A stretch of 64,000 nucleotides of DNA from Segatella copri. Its GTDB lineage: Bacteria; Bacteroidota; Bacteroidia; Bacteroidales; Bacteroidaceae. The stretch lies in NCBI RefSeq assembly GCF_019249795.2, contig NZ_CP156891.1, positions 434,001-498,000 on the forward strand, written 5' to 3'. The position numbers and the translations under genes were made by a program. Of this stretch, positions 18,247 to 26,083 are shown piece after piece (position 1 is the first letter of the stretch; every line of letters begins with the position of its first letter). The notes under the pieces were generated by a model. The model had not been told where the DNA came from. It made no database searches and saw only the letters and a list, made by a program, of their open reading frames with translations.

Positions 18247-18555
18247 CTACAAGCCCTTCATTCTGTACGCCTCACGATAGTTAGCCATCAGAATCTTCTG
18301 AATGTCGGACTCGCGGTAGAGTATCTTTCCGCCAAGCTGGATATACGGGATGACACCGTTGTTTCGGTAGTCCTGCAGGGTTCTTCGGCTCAGTTGCAGT
18401 CTGGCACAAAGCTCCTTGTCCGTCATGAAGCGCTCACCGTCAAGCATGGGGCGGTAGTTCATCACGGCACGTTCAAAATTGTCAACCATTCGGTTGAGGT
18501 GGTTCACGATGTGGTTCATCCACTCGCTGTTTCTTGTCATTACTTCATTGCTCAT
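18247..18555 (-). CDS. excisionase-like helix-turn-helix protein
   Basis: 102 residues. The C-terminal ~55 form a MerR-type/HTH_17 domain: FMTDKELCARLQLSRRTLQDYRNNGVIPYIQLGGKILYRESDIQKIL. That is the typical recombination-directionality-factor layout of Bacteroidetes elements. The N-terminal helix (NEWMNHIVNHLNRMVDNFERAV-like) may dimerise. It probably controls excision or represses the integrase promoter. It is the distal gene of a two-gene unit on the minus strand, 82 bp after its paralogue. Confidence 0.8.
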   Translation of the reverse strand: MSNEVMTRNSEWMNHIVNHLNRMVDNFERAVMNYRPMLDGERFMTDKELCARLQLSRRTLQDYRNNGVIPYIQLGGKILYRESDIQKILMANYREAYRMKGL

Positions 18556-18637
18556 AGTTGTCTCGTTTTATTGTTGATACTTACGTTACTCGTTTTACTT
18601 GCTGCATTGGATAAAGTGGCTGTTGTATATTGACAGC

Positions 18638-18949
18638 CTAACCTGTGCGCTTGCGAAAACGCATGTCCTTTTTCTTGTCCTCCACTACTGCTATGATAGC
18701 CATCACGTCCTCCGGCTTGTAGTAGGTCTTGTGGCTGATTTGCGTATAAGCCAAAGTTCCGTTGTCCCGAAGCGTCTGCACTGTCCGTGGGCAGATGTTG
18801 AGCGTCTGACACACGTCCTGCGTGTCGAGCCACTTGTTCATGGTCTTGTCCTCACTGCGCTCACGGATTCTGTCCATGCGCTTCACGAAGTTCTCCAACT
18901 GGGCATCAAGATAGTTGAATGCCTCTTCCTCGAATACGATGAATCCCAT
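18638..18949 (-). CDS. second excisionase-like helix-turn-helix protein
   Basis: 103 residues with the same plan as its neighbour: an N-terminal helical part (FNYLDAQLENFVKRMDRIRERSED), then HTH_17 (KWLDTQDVCQTLNICPRTVQTLRDNGTLAYTQISHKTYYKPEDVMAII). It ends in a basic tail, KKKDMRFRKRTG. A TATCTTTG -7 element on this strand lies 80 bp upstream (19029-19036). Two different HTH proteins alongside two integrases suggest one directionality factor per recombinase, which is an inference. Confidence 0.8.
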   Translation of the reverse strand: MGFIVFEEEAFNYLDAQLENFVKRMDRIRERSEDKTMNKWLDTQDVCQTLNICPRTVQTLRDNGTLAYTQISHKTYYKPEDVMAIIAVVEDKKKDMRFRKRTG

Positions 18950-19345
18950 ACTTTTCTTTTTTCTAAGTTAATACTATGTTATATGTCGCAAAGCTCCACG
19001 CATATGCTGTGCTCCACGCTTGTGAGTGCAAAGATAAGGCACGGCAATCTAAAAACAAGCGTTTTCAATTTCTGTGGCAGTATGTTGCCGGGGTTTGCCG
19101 ACTTCAACGCCAAAAACAACAAGAAAAACTTGCACGACTGCAACGAATACATGAACAATGATGAGTTGAGAAATACGTTGAAGTTCTCACAACTATCTCG
19201 GTATGCAAATAAGCAAGCCACAACTAAATTGCCACGTTACATCCAATCAGTTGCATGGCTGCACTCAGTACACTTACTTTGCACCCGACAATCGGTCAAT
19301 GGTGCAAACCGTGACCACTATACTAACAAATAAACAGCATAAGCT
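18950..19345. promoter_or_regulatory. divergent intergenic region
   Basis: 396 bp between divergent units. On the minus strand CAAAGATA (19029-19036) is a -7 element for the HTH genes, with a CAAG -33-like match at 19056-19059. On the plus strand CACTTACTTTGCACC near 19271-19285 resembles a -7 element for the DUF3408 gene, one base short of consensus. No gene is supported here. Confidence 0.5.
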
Positions 19346-19828
19346 ATGGCAAGAACAAAAGATGCAGTCTTGGCTCCTGAGCAAAAGGAGCTGATGGAAA
19401 AAGAGTATTTGGATTTTGTTAAACCATCCACGTATGGCAACAAAGCCAATCCAAGTAGTTGTGATTCTCTCTATGATGATGTAGAGAACCCAGAGTTGAG
19501 AGCAATTGTAGAGAAAGTTGCTGCAACAACTCCCTATAGAGAGGAAACATCAACGAACGAGGCTCAATCGCCACCGAATCCGCTGAAGCGCATCAGTGGC
19601 AAGCAGCGCAAGGCGACATTGGAGGAGTATCAGCAGACCTTCCTCCAAGTTCCAAGGATTGACGACCGCAAGCCAGTCTTCGTCAGTTCCGATGTACGAG
19701 ACCGTCTTGATCGTGTCGTCCGCATCCTCGGAGGGAGACGCATGAGCGTATCGGGCATCATCGAGAACATCGTGCGCCACCACCTAAGCCTTTATGAAGA
19801 GGACTTCGAGGCTTGGCGCAAATTGTGA
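19346..19828 (+). CDS. DUF3408 conjugation-associated protein
   Basis: 160 residues. The C-terminal ~60 (KPVFVSSDVRDRLDRVVRILGGRRMSVSGIIENIVRHHLSLYEEDFEAWRKL) match the DUF3408 signature, which looks like a ribbon-helix-helix DNA-binding fold and occurs in Bacteroidetes conjugative and mobilizable elements. The N-terminal 90 residues are acidic and probably disordered. A ParB-like or relaxosome accessory role is plausible, but no activity is established. The candidate oriT lies directly downstream. Confidence 0.75.
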   Translation: MARTKDAVLAPEQKELMEKEYLDFVKPSTYGNKANPSSCDSLYDDVENPELRAIVEKVAATTPYREETSTNEAQSPPNPLKRISGKQRKATLEEYQQTFLQVPRIDDRKPVFVSSDVRDRLDRVVRILGGRRMSVSGIIENIVRHHLSLYEEDFEAWRKL

Positions 19829-19897
19829 GAATTAAGGTCTGCGACCTTGGACGTGGATAGCTGAAAGGCTGTAGTTCCAACTAACGTGTTCTGAGAG

Positions 19898-19939
19898 GGA
19901 GCGAGGTTATGTTTTGGGAACCCCAAAACGCCTCGCTCC
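19898..19939 (+). other. candidate oriT hairpin
   Basis: Nested perfect inverted repeats: outer GGAGCGAGG / CCTCGCTCC and inner TTTTGGG-AAC-CCCAAAA. The structure lies 74 bp upstream of mobC, in the position typical of a transfer origin. The nick site cannot be read from sequence alone. Confidence 0.55.
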
Positions 19940-20012
19940 ACCATGAGGGCGGAGGAATTTTGCTCCCAACGGTCGCAGAAAGTGAGTGTACCAACTGTAA
20001 ACAGTGTATCTA

Positions 20013-20426
20013 ATGACAAACGTACAGGAACAAGACAAGAGAAAGGGCGGAAGACCGCCTACGGGCAGGGTTCGCAAACTGTCGAAGTCTGTCACGGTGA
20101 AGTTCTCGAAGCCAAGCTACGAGGCATTGAGACTGAGGGCGAGAAAAGCCAACCGCAAGTTGGCGGAGTATATCCGAGAGTCCGCCTTGAACGGCGAGGT
20201 GGTGAGCGGACACAACACAGAGACGGTTGCCATTGCCAAGAACCTCATCGGTATGGCTAACAATCTCAACCAACTTACCAAGCTGTCGCATCAGAGAGGT
20301 TTCCATGAAACTCATGTGTATGTGGTGGACTTGTTGAGAAGATTGAAAACCGTCCTTATCGAGTATCGGCAAGGAAATTCCAAACCGAATCAAAGCAGAA
20401 TGAACAGAAGGGAGGATACACCATGA
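20013..20426 (+). CDS. mobC: mobilization protein MobC/BmgB-like
   Basis: 137 residues from ATG 20013 (MTNVQEQDKRKGGRPPTGRVR). A basic N-terminus leads to a ribbon-helix-helix segment (SKSVTVKFSKPSYEALRLRARKANRKLAEYIRESAL), then the MobC-like region VAIAKNLIGMANNLNQLTKLSHQRGF. Such proteins bind oriT and help the relaxase nick DNA. Its stop overlaps the mobA start (ATGA at 20423-20426), showing translational coupling. The GRPPTGR motif is a likely minor-groove contact. Confidence 0.85.
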   Translation: MTNVQEQDKRKGGRPPTGRVRKLSKSVTVKFSKPSYEALRLRARKANRKLAEYIRESALNGEVVSGHNTETVAIAKNLIGMANNLNQLTKLSHQRGFHETHVYVVDLLRRLKTVLIEYRQGNSKPNQSRMNRREDTP

Positions 20427-21373
20427 TAGGCAAGCTAAAGAAGGGCAGCTCATTTGGTGGTTGCATCCGCTATGTTACAGGCAAGGACGAGGCGAAAATC
20501 ATCGCCTCAGATGGCGTGTTGCTCGGTACGAATGCCGAGATAACGCAAAGTTTCGAGCTACAAAGGCAACTGAATCCAAGGATTAAGAAGCCTGTAGGGC
20601 ACATAGCTTTGAGCTTCAAGCCCGGGGACAAGCCACGGTTAACGGATGAATTCATGGCTAAGATAGCCCTTGAATACATGCAAATGATGGGCATCACCGA
20701 TACCCAATTCATCATCGTAAGGCATCACAACACGGACAATCCACATTGCCATATCGTATATAACCGCATCAACAATGAGGGCAAACTCATATCAGACGCC
20801 CACGATTACAGGCGTAATGAGCAGGTGACCAAGGCTCTAAAATCCAAGTATGGACTGACCTACGGAACGGACAAGAGCAATACTAATACTCGCAAGTTAC
20901 GCAATGCTGAGCGTGCCAAATACGAGATTCACAATGCCGTCAAGGATGCCTTGAAAGGCGCTGATAGTTGGCAGAAGTTCAAGAATGAACTTGCAAAGCG
21001 AGGTGTTCACTTGGAGTTTGTCTATATGGATAAGGAGCAAACCAAGGTACAAGGCATCCGTTTCAGCAAGGATGGATATAGCTTCAAGGGTACGCAGATT
21101 AGCCGAGAATACAGCTTTGGCAAACTGAATGCGAGATTTGAGGGAACGGAGAACCTTTTATCAGCAAGAGCCAGCTCTGCTCAGCAATATGAGCAGGGCT
21201 GTCGCAAGAATGAGCAGGTGCCATCCATATCGGAGAGCAGCCAGGACCCTTGGGACGGTATTTCTTCCATTGGACTTTTTGCTTCTGCCAATGCACAGAC
21301 CTTTGAGCAATTCCCAGAGGATGAATCATCCAAGAAGAAAAAGAAGAAACGCAGAAGAGGCTTTAGCCTTTGA
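20423..21373 (+). CDS. mobA: relaxase/mobilization protein MobA
   Basis: 316-residue HUH relaxase (MobP-like). The N-terminal FGGCIRYVTGKDEAKII gives the likely catalytic Tyr, and FIIVRHHNTDNPHCHIVYNRI gives the three-histidine metal site. The enzyme should cleave at oriT and stay attached to the 5' end. After residue ~240 the sequence is low complexity and ends in a lysine tract (SSKKKKKKRRRGF). It is shorter than many relaxases, lacking any helicase or primase domain. It forms an operon with mobC and the interrupted gene downstream. Confidence 0.88.
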   Translation: MIGKLKKGSSFGGCIRYVTGKDEAKIIASDGVLLGTNAEITQSFELQRQLNPRIKKPVGHIALSFKPGDKPRLTDEFMAKIALEYMQMMGITDTQFIIVRHHNTDNPHCHIVYNRINNEGKLISDAHDYRRNEQVTKALKSKYGLTYGTDKSNTNTRKLRNAERAKYEIHNAVKDALKGADSWQKFKNELAKRGVHLEFVYMDKEQTKVQGIRFSKDGYSFKGTQISREYSFGKLNARFEGTENLLSARASSAQQYEQGCRKNEQVPSISESSQDPWDGISSIGLFASANAQTFEQFPEDESSKKKKKKRRRGFSL

Positions 21374-21450
21374 TGCAAGTTACAAACCATTCAAACAACA
21401 TAAGAAAGATGAAAGAAGAAATGTTAGAAGCCATCTACGGCACAGTTGAG

Positions 21451-22609
21451 ACCTCAGTTCGGGATAACGAGCTCTATCTAAAGGCTTTATAATGTTTTTA
21501 TATAAGGGACACAGAGGCTTGGCAACCATCTATATATCTTGGATGGTTGCTGAGACAAAATCCTCATGTAAAATATGCAATGTTAGAAAAGACTAAGCTG
21601 TTTCGTATCTTCGATAACGTATCCAGTAAGTGCCTTGGGCTTGTTGTCAAAGAAACAGTATGCCCCTAATGCAGAAATAATATTTATGATGAAATTCGCA
21701 ACAGACCTGTGACGTGAATGTACTATCTGAGCCGTATTTTTCAACAGGTCATTAATCGTTTCAATGATGTATCTTTTGCGTAGCATCATCTTGTCATAGA
21801 ACGGCATTAGTTTGTTCTTCATGTTCACTCTCAGTCCTGTTACCAACTGGATGCCTTCCTCAAAAAGCGAATCGAAGAGTTTTTGCGAGATATATCCTTT
21901 ATCTGCAAACAGCTTACCATACAGACGTTTAGCCAACACATCGAATACCGTTGGATCTTTGTCGCTAACGTTTGCACCAGTGAGAACAAAAGCAATTATC
22001 TCACCTCTATCATTACAAGCCAGATGTAGCTTGAACCCATGACACCATCCCATTGTTCCCTTTCCGTTTGTGGCAATGCCTTTGAACACTTTGTTGGCAT
22101 AACGCCTGAGATTGTGGCATATTGGTATCATGGTTGAATCAACAAAGGTTATACCTGTACATCTGCCAAAAGCACGGAGATTCAGGAAGAACATGAGAGG
22201 GAAGAATACGCGACTTTCAAGTTCTACAAAACGGTTATAAGACACCGCATTTGGAAAATATGACTTCAAAGTTCCTCTAATAAAGAATAGGTAATAATGC
22301 TTGAAGTTTCGGAACGAGCCGAAATGGAAATACAGCAAAATCGTCATGATTTCACTATCAGATAAAGAGGCTTTACGTCGTCTGCGCTTTACTCCATCTT
22401 CACCCAAAAGCAATTTTCCTGCATTTTCAGCATCAAAAACTTTGTAAAATTCATCAATAATACAAAATAATTCTGTAACTTTGTCCTTGGTAATCTCCAT
22501 AATGATATCTTTTTATGTTTGTAACTAATTGGATTTCAACTACAAAGATACAAAAAATATCGGAGATTACCAACTTTTTTAGGCACTATTTCTTATCCCG
22601 AACTGAGGT
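21451..22609 (-). mobile_element. IS982-family insertion sequence, complete
   Basis: 1159 bp. Terminal inverted repeats are perfect over 17 bp: ACCTCAGTTCGGGATAA at 21451-21467 and its complement at 22593-22609. It is flanked by a 7-bp direct target duplication AGTTGAG (21444-21450 and 22610-22616). The transposase lies on the minus strand, intact. Identical terminal repeats and target copies point to a recent insertion. Confidence 0.95.
21583..22500 (-). CDS. IS982-family transposase
   Basis: 305 residues, full length for the family. DDE-type motifs are visible: TFVDSTMIPICHNLRRY, LTGANVSDKDP, LFADKGYISQKLFDSLFEEGIQLVT, and the C-terminal RYIIETINDLLKNTAQIVHSRHRSV, which supplies the Glu. 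An N-terminal helical part (DSEIMTILLYFHFGSFRNFKHYY) completes the normal layout. There is no internal stop, so the element is likely mobile. Confidence 0.95.
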   Translation of the reverse strand: MEITKDKVTELFCIIDEFYKVFDAENAGKLLLGEDGVKRRRRKASLSDSEIMTILLYFHFGSFRNFKHYYLFFIRGTLKSYFPNAVSYNRFVELESRVFFPLMFFLNLRAFGRCTGITFVDSTMIPICHNLRRYANKVFKGIATNGKGTMGWCHGFKLHLACNDRGEIIAFVLTGANVSDKDPTVFDVLAKRLYGKLFADKGYISQKLFDSLFEEGIQLVTGLRVNMKNKLMPFYDKMMLRKRYIIETINDLLKNTAQIVHSRHRSVANFIINIISALGAYCFFDNKPKALTGYVIEDTKQLSLF

Positions 22610-23397
22610 AGTTGAGAGATTGGAGCAAAAAGTCGATGAACTTTCTGCTTCACCAAAGTACGCAGGAGCGGAAACCGTTCCTGCAAGTAATGACACAACC
22701 AAGTTGGAGAAATCAATCATTGCTATGTTTGGCAAGGAAGAGGAAGTCAGAGGTAAAATATCCAAATTAAGAGATGCCATTGTTGTTTTTGTTGACCTTA
22801 TCAAGGCTGAACTCGGCAAAAATGAGCAGCGAAGCAAGCTCTTGGTTGATGCTGTCAAGCAGATGAGACAAGAGAATGATGTTTCCTCGAAGGCATTGCA
22901 AGACAAACTTGAAGTGATGAACAATTCACCTCAGAAGAAACTTGTCACCCATCGCTTCGAGCCTACATCAAAGTATGTTCTTCTTTTCATTGGCGGCTTG
23001 GCTCTATCTCTCGTTCTCTCCATTTGGGGCAACCTCACCCAATGGCGAGAGCACCAAGATTGGGAGGAGGCAGACTTGAAGTATAGAGCTTTGAAGATGG
23101 TTCTGTCTGCTGATGACCCAAACATCTTATATATAGAGAAGCACTTCTCTGTAAACAGAGACGAAAATGTCATAGACTATGTCAAAAATCGTGTTGCAGC
23201 TTACGAAGATTCTGTTCTCAAATACAATGAAATGGTACGGATGGCTGCATACAAAGACAGTGTAGCTAATGAACTTCGCAGAGAGTCTAATAGCATAAAA
23301 CGTACTATTAAAAATTACCAATAATTTTTATCCAACACCCCAATGAGATGGAATTTACATTCAAATCCATTTCATTGGGACATATAATTAAAACTGT

Positions 23398-24018
23398 TTA
23401 TTTGTTTCTAATAACATATTCAAATTCATCAAAATTCTCATATCCTAATTCTATTAAGACTTGGCGACTGTGTTTCCTGTCATCTTCGGTATTGAACTTG
23501 GGGATTATGGGGAGACGAAGGATGATCTTGTCTTTATGTTTGGCATGAGTGTTGAGCCAGACAAGGTTGTCGATAACTTGCCGGTTGGGCTTACCTGTGT
23601 AGGCTTGATAGATGGCAGGATTCATGTCCTTGATGTCGATGATAAAGGAGTCTATGTATGGGGTGACTTTTTCCAAGTGATGGCGAGGTACGTTTAGACT
23701 CGTCTCCATCGTAAAGTGCCATCCCTCTGGGCATAGTTCACAAAACTCCTTTATGAATGAACTCCACAGAAGCGGTTCACCTCCACCAAAACAGATGCCG
23801 CCTCCTGTAGCTAAGAAGTAGAGGTTGTCCATCTCCACGTTCGCCATCAGCAGTTCTGTATCCACCTCCTGCCATACGCCGTCAGCATCAAGGCATTGGG
23901 GATTGAGACAGTATTTGCAACGAAGCGGACAACCGTGGAATGCCACAAGCGTGGTGACGCCCTCGCCGTCTATCGTGAGGCGGTGGCGGTCGATGCAAAT
24001 GAGTGGGGCGGTCTTCAT
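23398..24018 (-). CDS. radical SAM activase-like enzyme
   Basis: 206 residues, a minimal radical SAM domain like glycyl-radical-enzyme activases. The cluster motif is C30-x3-C34-x2-C37 in AFHGCPLRCKYCLNP, GGGEP follows (FGGGEPLLW, about 77-85), and a later strand contains DSFIIDIKDMNP. There is no SPASM, RRE or extra cluster domain. Its start lies one base after the stop of the Cys-rich/TonB gene on the same strand, so the three cargo genes form an operon in which this enzyme is last. No glycyl-radical enzyme is nearby, which makes the adjacent Cys-rich proteins the likely partners; that is inference. Confidence 0.88.
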   Translation of the reverse strand: MKTAPLICIDRHRLTIDGEGVTTLVAFHGCPLRCKYCLNPQCLDADGVWQEVDTELLMANVEMDNLYFLATGGGICFGGGEPLLWSSFIKEFCELCPEGWHFTMETSLNVPRHHLEKVTPYIDSFIIDIKDMNPAIYQAYTGKPNRQVIDNLVWLNTHAKHKDKIILRLPIIPKFNTEDDRKHSRQVLIELGYENFDEFEYVIRNK

Positions 24019-24019
24019 G

Positions 24020-25024
24020 TTATTCTACTTTAAATGTGAAAGGAACGGTGGCATGTGATTTCACCACCTTTCCGTTTTTCTTGGCAGGAGTCCATTTCGG
24101 CATGCTTTTCAGCACTCGGATGGCTTCCTCGTCGAGGATAGGGACAAGACTTTTCTCCACCTTGATGTTGCTCAAACTTCCGTCCTTGTTGACGGTGAAA
24201 CCAAGGATGACTCTGCCTATTGGCGCGCCTTCCCGACATTCTTTTGGATATTGAAGGTTGGTCTTGATGTATTGCGTCAATGCAGTCGAACCGCCTGGGT
24301 ATGAAGCCTCTTCGAAAGTATCTTCTCTTTTGATGACGGGAGCCGTTCCTCTAATTCTGACTTCGGGAACGATTCCAGCCACGACTTCCCCTAAGGCACT
24401 TTCGTTGAATATTAGAGTGATAATATTGAGCTTGTCTCGGCTCATTTCAGATAGTTTGATGCTTCGGTCTATGAAGCCGATGTATTGCACGGTTATCGTG
24501 TCGCCTTGCTCCACCTCGAGAGTGAAGTTTCCATTGACATCAGTTATTGCATACTTTCCCGAAAGTTTAGCGATGACGGAGGCTCCAATAAGCGGCTCAT
24601 TGTCCTCGTCGCTAATGATATGCCCTTGAACGAAGAGCATTCCTTTCTTGCTGAGAGAATCTTTCGCTTGGAGTAGGGCGATGTCGTTGGTGGTGTATTT
24701 TTGGAACTGGATAGGGATAACCTTTTCAGACTTAGGCGGTGTCGATTTGTAATATCCCTTCTGCGTGGCGCACGATGTGGCGGATGCGGTGAGGGCGGTG
24801 ATGCCCAAAGCCACTCCTGCGACCTTGATGGCTTTCCCTGCCATCTGTCGGAGGTGCAGTTCGTGTTCTAAGTCCCTCACGTCTTGCTCGCATTTCGGGC
24901 AAGTGCCCTTGCATTCGCCCTTAAAGTGGCATTCTTCGGGTGAATAACTGATTCCGTTGGCATCCGCGATCTGCTTGCGGATGGCCTTGAGCGTGTTGCA
25001 AATGTTGCGTCCTCTTGTTGCCAT
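24020..25024 (-). CDS. Cys-rich leader, carboxypeptidase-like and TonB-domain protein A
   Basis: 334 residues in four parts. Residues 1-57 hold a conserved head with C9, C32, C38, C42 and C45; the last four follow C-x5-C-x3-C-x2-C (CHFKGECKGTCPKC). Residues 65-84 are hydrophobic and end in a lipobox-like ATSC (C85). Residues ~130-205 form a CarboxypepD_reg/SusC-plug-like beta domain (GHIISDEDNEPLIGASV, DVNGNFTLEV). Residues ~240-334 are a TonB C-terminal domain (SYPGGSTALTQYIKTNLQYP, GRVILGFTVNKDGSLSNIKVEKS, LKSMPKWTPAKKNGK). The head is shared with protein B. An internal lipobox behind a cytosolic Cys-rich head is unusual. Function unknown. Confidence 0.8.
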   Translation of the reverse strand: MATRGRNICNTLKAIRKQIADANGISYSPEECHFKGECKGTCPKCEQDVRDLEHELHLRQMAGKAIKVAGVALGITALTASATSCATQKGYYKSTPPKSEKVIPIQFQKYTTNDIALLQAKDSLSKKGMLFVQGHIISDEDNEPLIGASVIAKLSGKYAITDVNGNFTLEVEQGDTITVQYIGFIDRSIKLSEMSRDKLNIITLIFNESALGEVVAGIVPEVRIRGTAPVIKREDTFEEASYPGGSTALTQYIKTNLQYPKECREGAPIGRVILGFTVNKDGSLSNIKVEKSLVPILDEEAIRVLKSMPKWTPAKKNGKVVKSHATVPFTFKVE

Positions 25025-25043
25025 GATTTTTCCTTTTTTATAG

Positions 25044-25841
25044 TTACTGCACGTGGATGTAGACAGGAAGCGTGTATTTTGATTTCACCGCCTTGCCGTT
25101 TTGCTTGGCAGAAATCCACTTTGGCATACTTTTCACCACCCGGACGGCTTCTTTGTCAAGGTCAGAATAGACGCTTTTCTTCACTTTGATGTCATTTAGA
25201 TTTCCATCTTCATTGACAATGAAACTAACGACAATTTTTCCTTGTATGCTGCAATCGCCCTGTATGTTTGGATAACGAAAATTGTCTGCAATATATTTCA
25301 TACACGCCGCTATGCCACCAGGAAATGACGCTTCCTCATCAACATTATCAAATATTTTGCTGTTATTGGTTGAGTCTGTGGCGATGGCGGATTGGACAAC
25401 GGCGGTCTTGGCTCGCTTGTTCTTCTTAGATGGCTTGCTGTCCTCTTTCAGCGGCATGAATTTCTTGACGGTCACGTTTTTGATAGGCTTTGTGCGGTCG
25501 ATTTCACCGTTGTACATTGTTGGGTCTATTGAGTCTTCATGCAAGGTTGTCGACAATCTTGTAAGTGTATCTTTGTCGTTTCCTTGTGGTTTCCCATCAG
25601 AACAAGCCGCCATGGCGACAAGTCCTGCTGCAATACCTGCAACCTTGATAGCCTTTCCTGCGGTCTGTCTACGTCGCAACTCATGCTCCAAATCTCTCAC
25701 ATCTTGCTCACATTTCGGACAAGTTCCCTTGCATTCACCATTGAAATGACATTCTTCGGGTGAATAGTCAATCCCATTTGCATCCGCTATCTGCTTGCGG
25801 ATAGCTTTGAGAGTGTTGCAAATATAACGTCCTCTTGCCAT
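25044..25841 (-). CDS. Cys-rich leader and TonB-domain protein B
   Basis: 265 residues, paralogue of protein A. The head (residues 1-62) is nearly identical to that of A, with C8, C31, C37, C41 and C44. A hydrophobic segment follows, ending in a lipobox-like AMAAC (C80). A charged linker replaces the carboxypeptidase-like domain, and a TonB C-terminal domain ends the protein (ASFPGGIAACMKYIADNFRYP, GKIVVSFIVNEDGNLNDIKVKKS, VKSMPKWISAKQNGK). The strong conservation of head and TonB domain against a divergent middle indicates that both ends matter. It is the first intact gene of the operon, 19 bp before A. Confidence 0.8.
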   Translation of the reverse strand: MARGRYICNTLKAIRKQIADANGIDYSPEECHFNGECKGTCPKCEQDVRDLEHELRRRQTAGKAIKVAGIAAGLVAMAACSDGKPQGNDKDTLTRLSTTLHEDSIDPTMYNGEIDRTKPIKNVTVKKFMPLKEDSKPSKKNKRAKTAVVQSAIATDSTNNSKIFDNVDEEASFPGGIAACMKYIADNFRYPNIQGDCSIQGKIVVSFIVNEDGNLNDIKVKKSVYSDLDKEAVRVVKSMPKWISAKQNGKAVKSKYTLPVYIHVQ

Positions 25842-25844
25842 AGT

Positions 25845-26083
25845 TTATTTTTTTTTATGCTTATGTCCTTTTTTGATAACAACAATTTCACCCATGAGTC
25901 CTCCACTTTCTGTCAAAGTGATGACATTGAGTTTTTCGAAATTCATTTCAGAGAGTTTGATGATTCTGTCTTGCATACCAATGAACTTTATGGTGATTGT
26001 ATCTTTTGGCTCCACTTCAATTGTGAAGTTTCCATCAATGTCTGCTGCCGTTTTCTTTCCAGAAAGTTTAGCTGTGATGGAAA
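25845..26083 (-). pseudogene. 3' fragment of a third carboxypeptidase-like paralogue
   Basis: An open frame with no start reads ITAKLSGKKTAADIDGNF, then TIEVEPKDTITIKFIGMQDR, then a stop after KKGHKHKKK. It aligns with the middle domain of protein A. The frame runs through the right attachment site into non-homologous DNA and stops around 26155, so the 5' part is gone. It shows that the operon once had, or recombined with, a further member. Confidence 0.75.

Larger units (their letters stand above)
21409..23324 (+). pseudogene. coiled-coil membrane mobilization-operon gene, split by IS982-family element
   Basis: The first 14 codons (21409-21450, MKEEMLEAIYGTVE) stop at the insertion, and the frame resumes at 22617 (RLEQKVDELSASPKY). 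Removing the element and one 7-bp target copy rejoins them exactly in frame into a 249-residue protein. It has a coiled coil (about 15-130), one membrane segment (YVLLFIGGLALSLVLSIWG) and a charged C-terminal domain. The downstream fragment keeps an open frame that begins inside the IS end. The protein family is unknown to me; its place after mobA suggests a transfer accessory role. Confidence 0.85.

Noticed and set aside
18599..19333. 244-codon open frame over the HTH genes
   Set aside because: The opposite strand carries two well-formed HTH proteins with a promoter; this frame has no domain.
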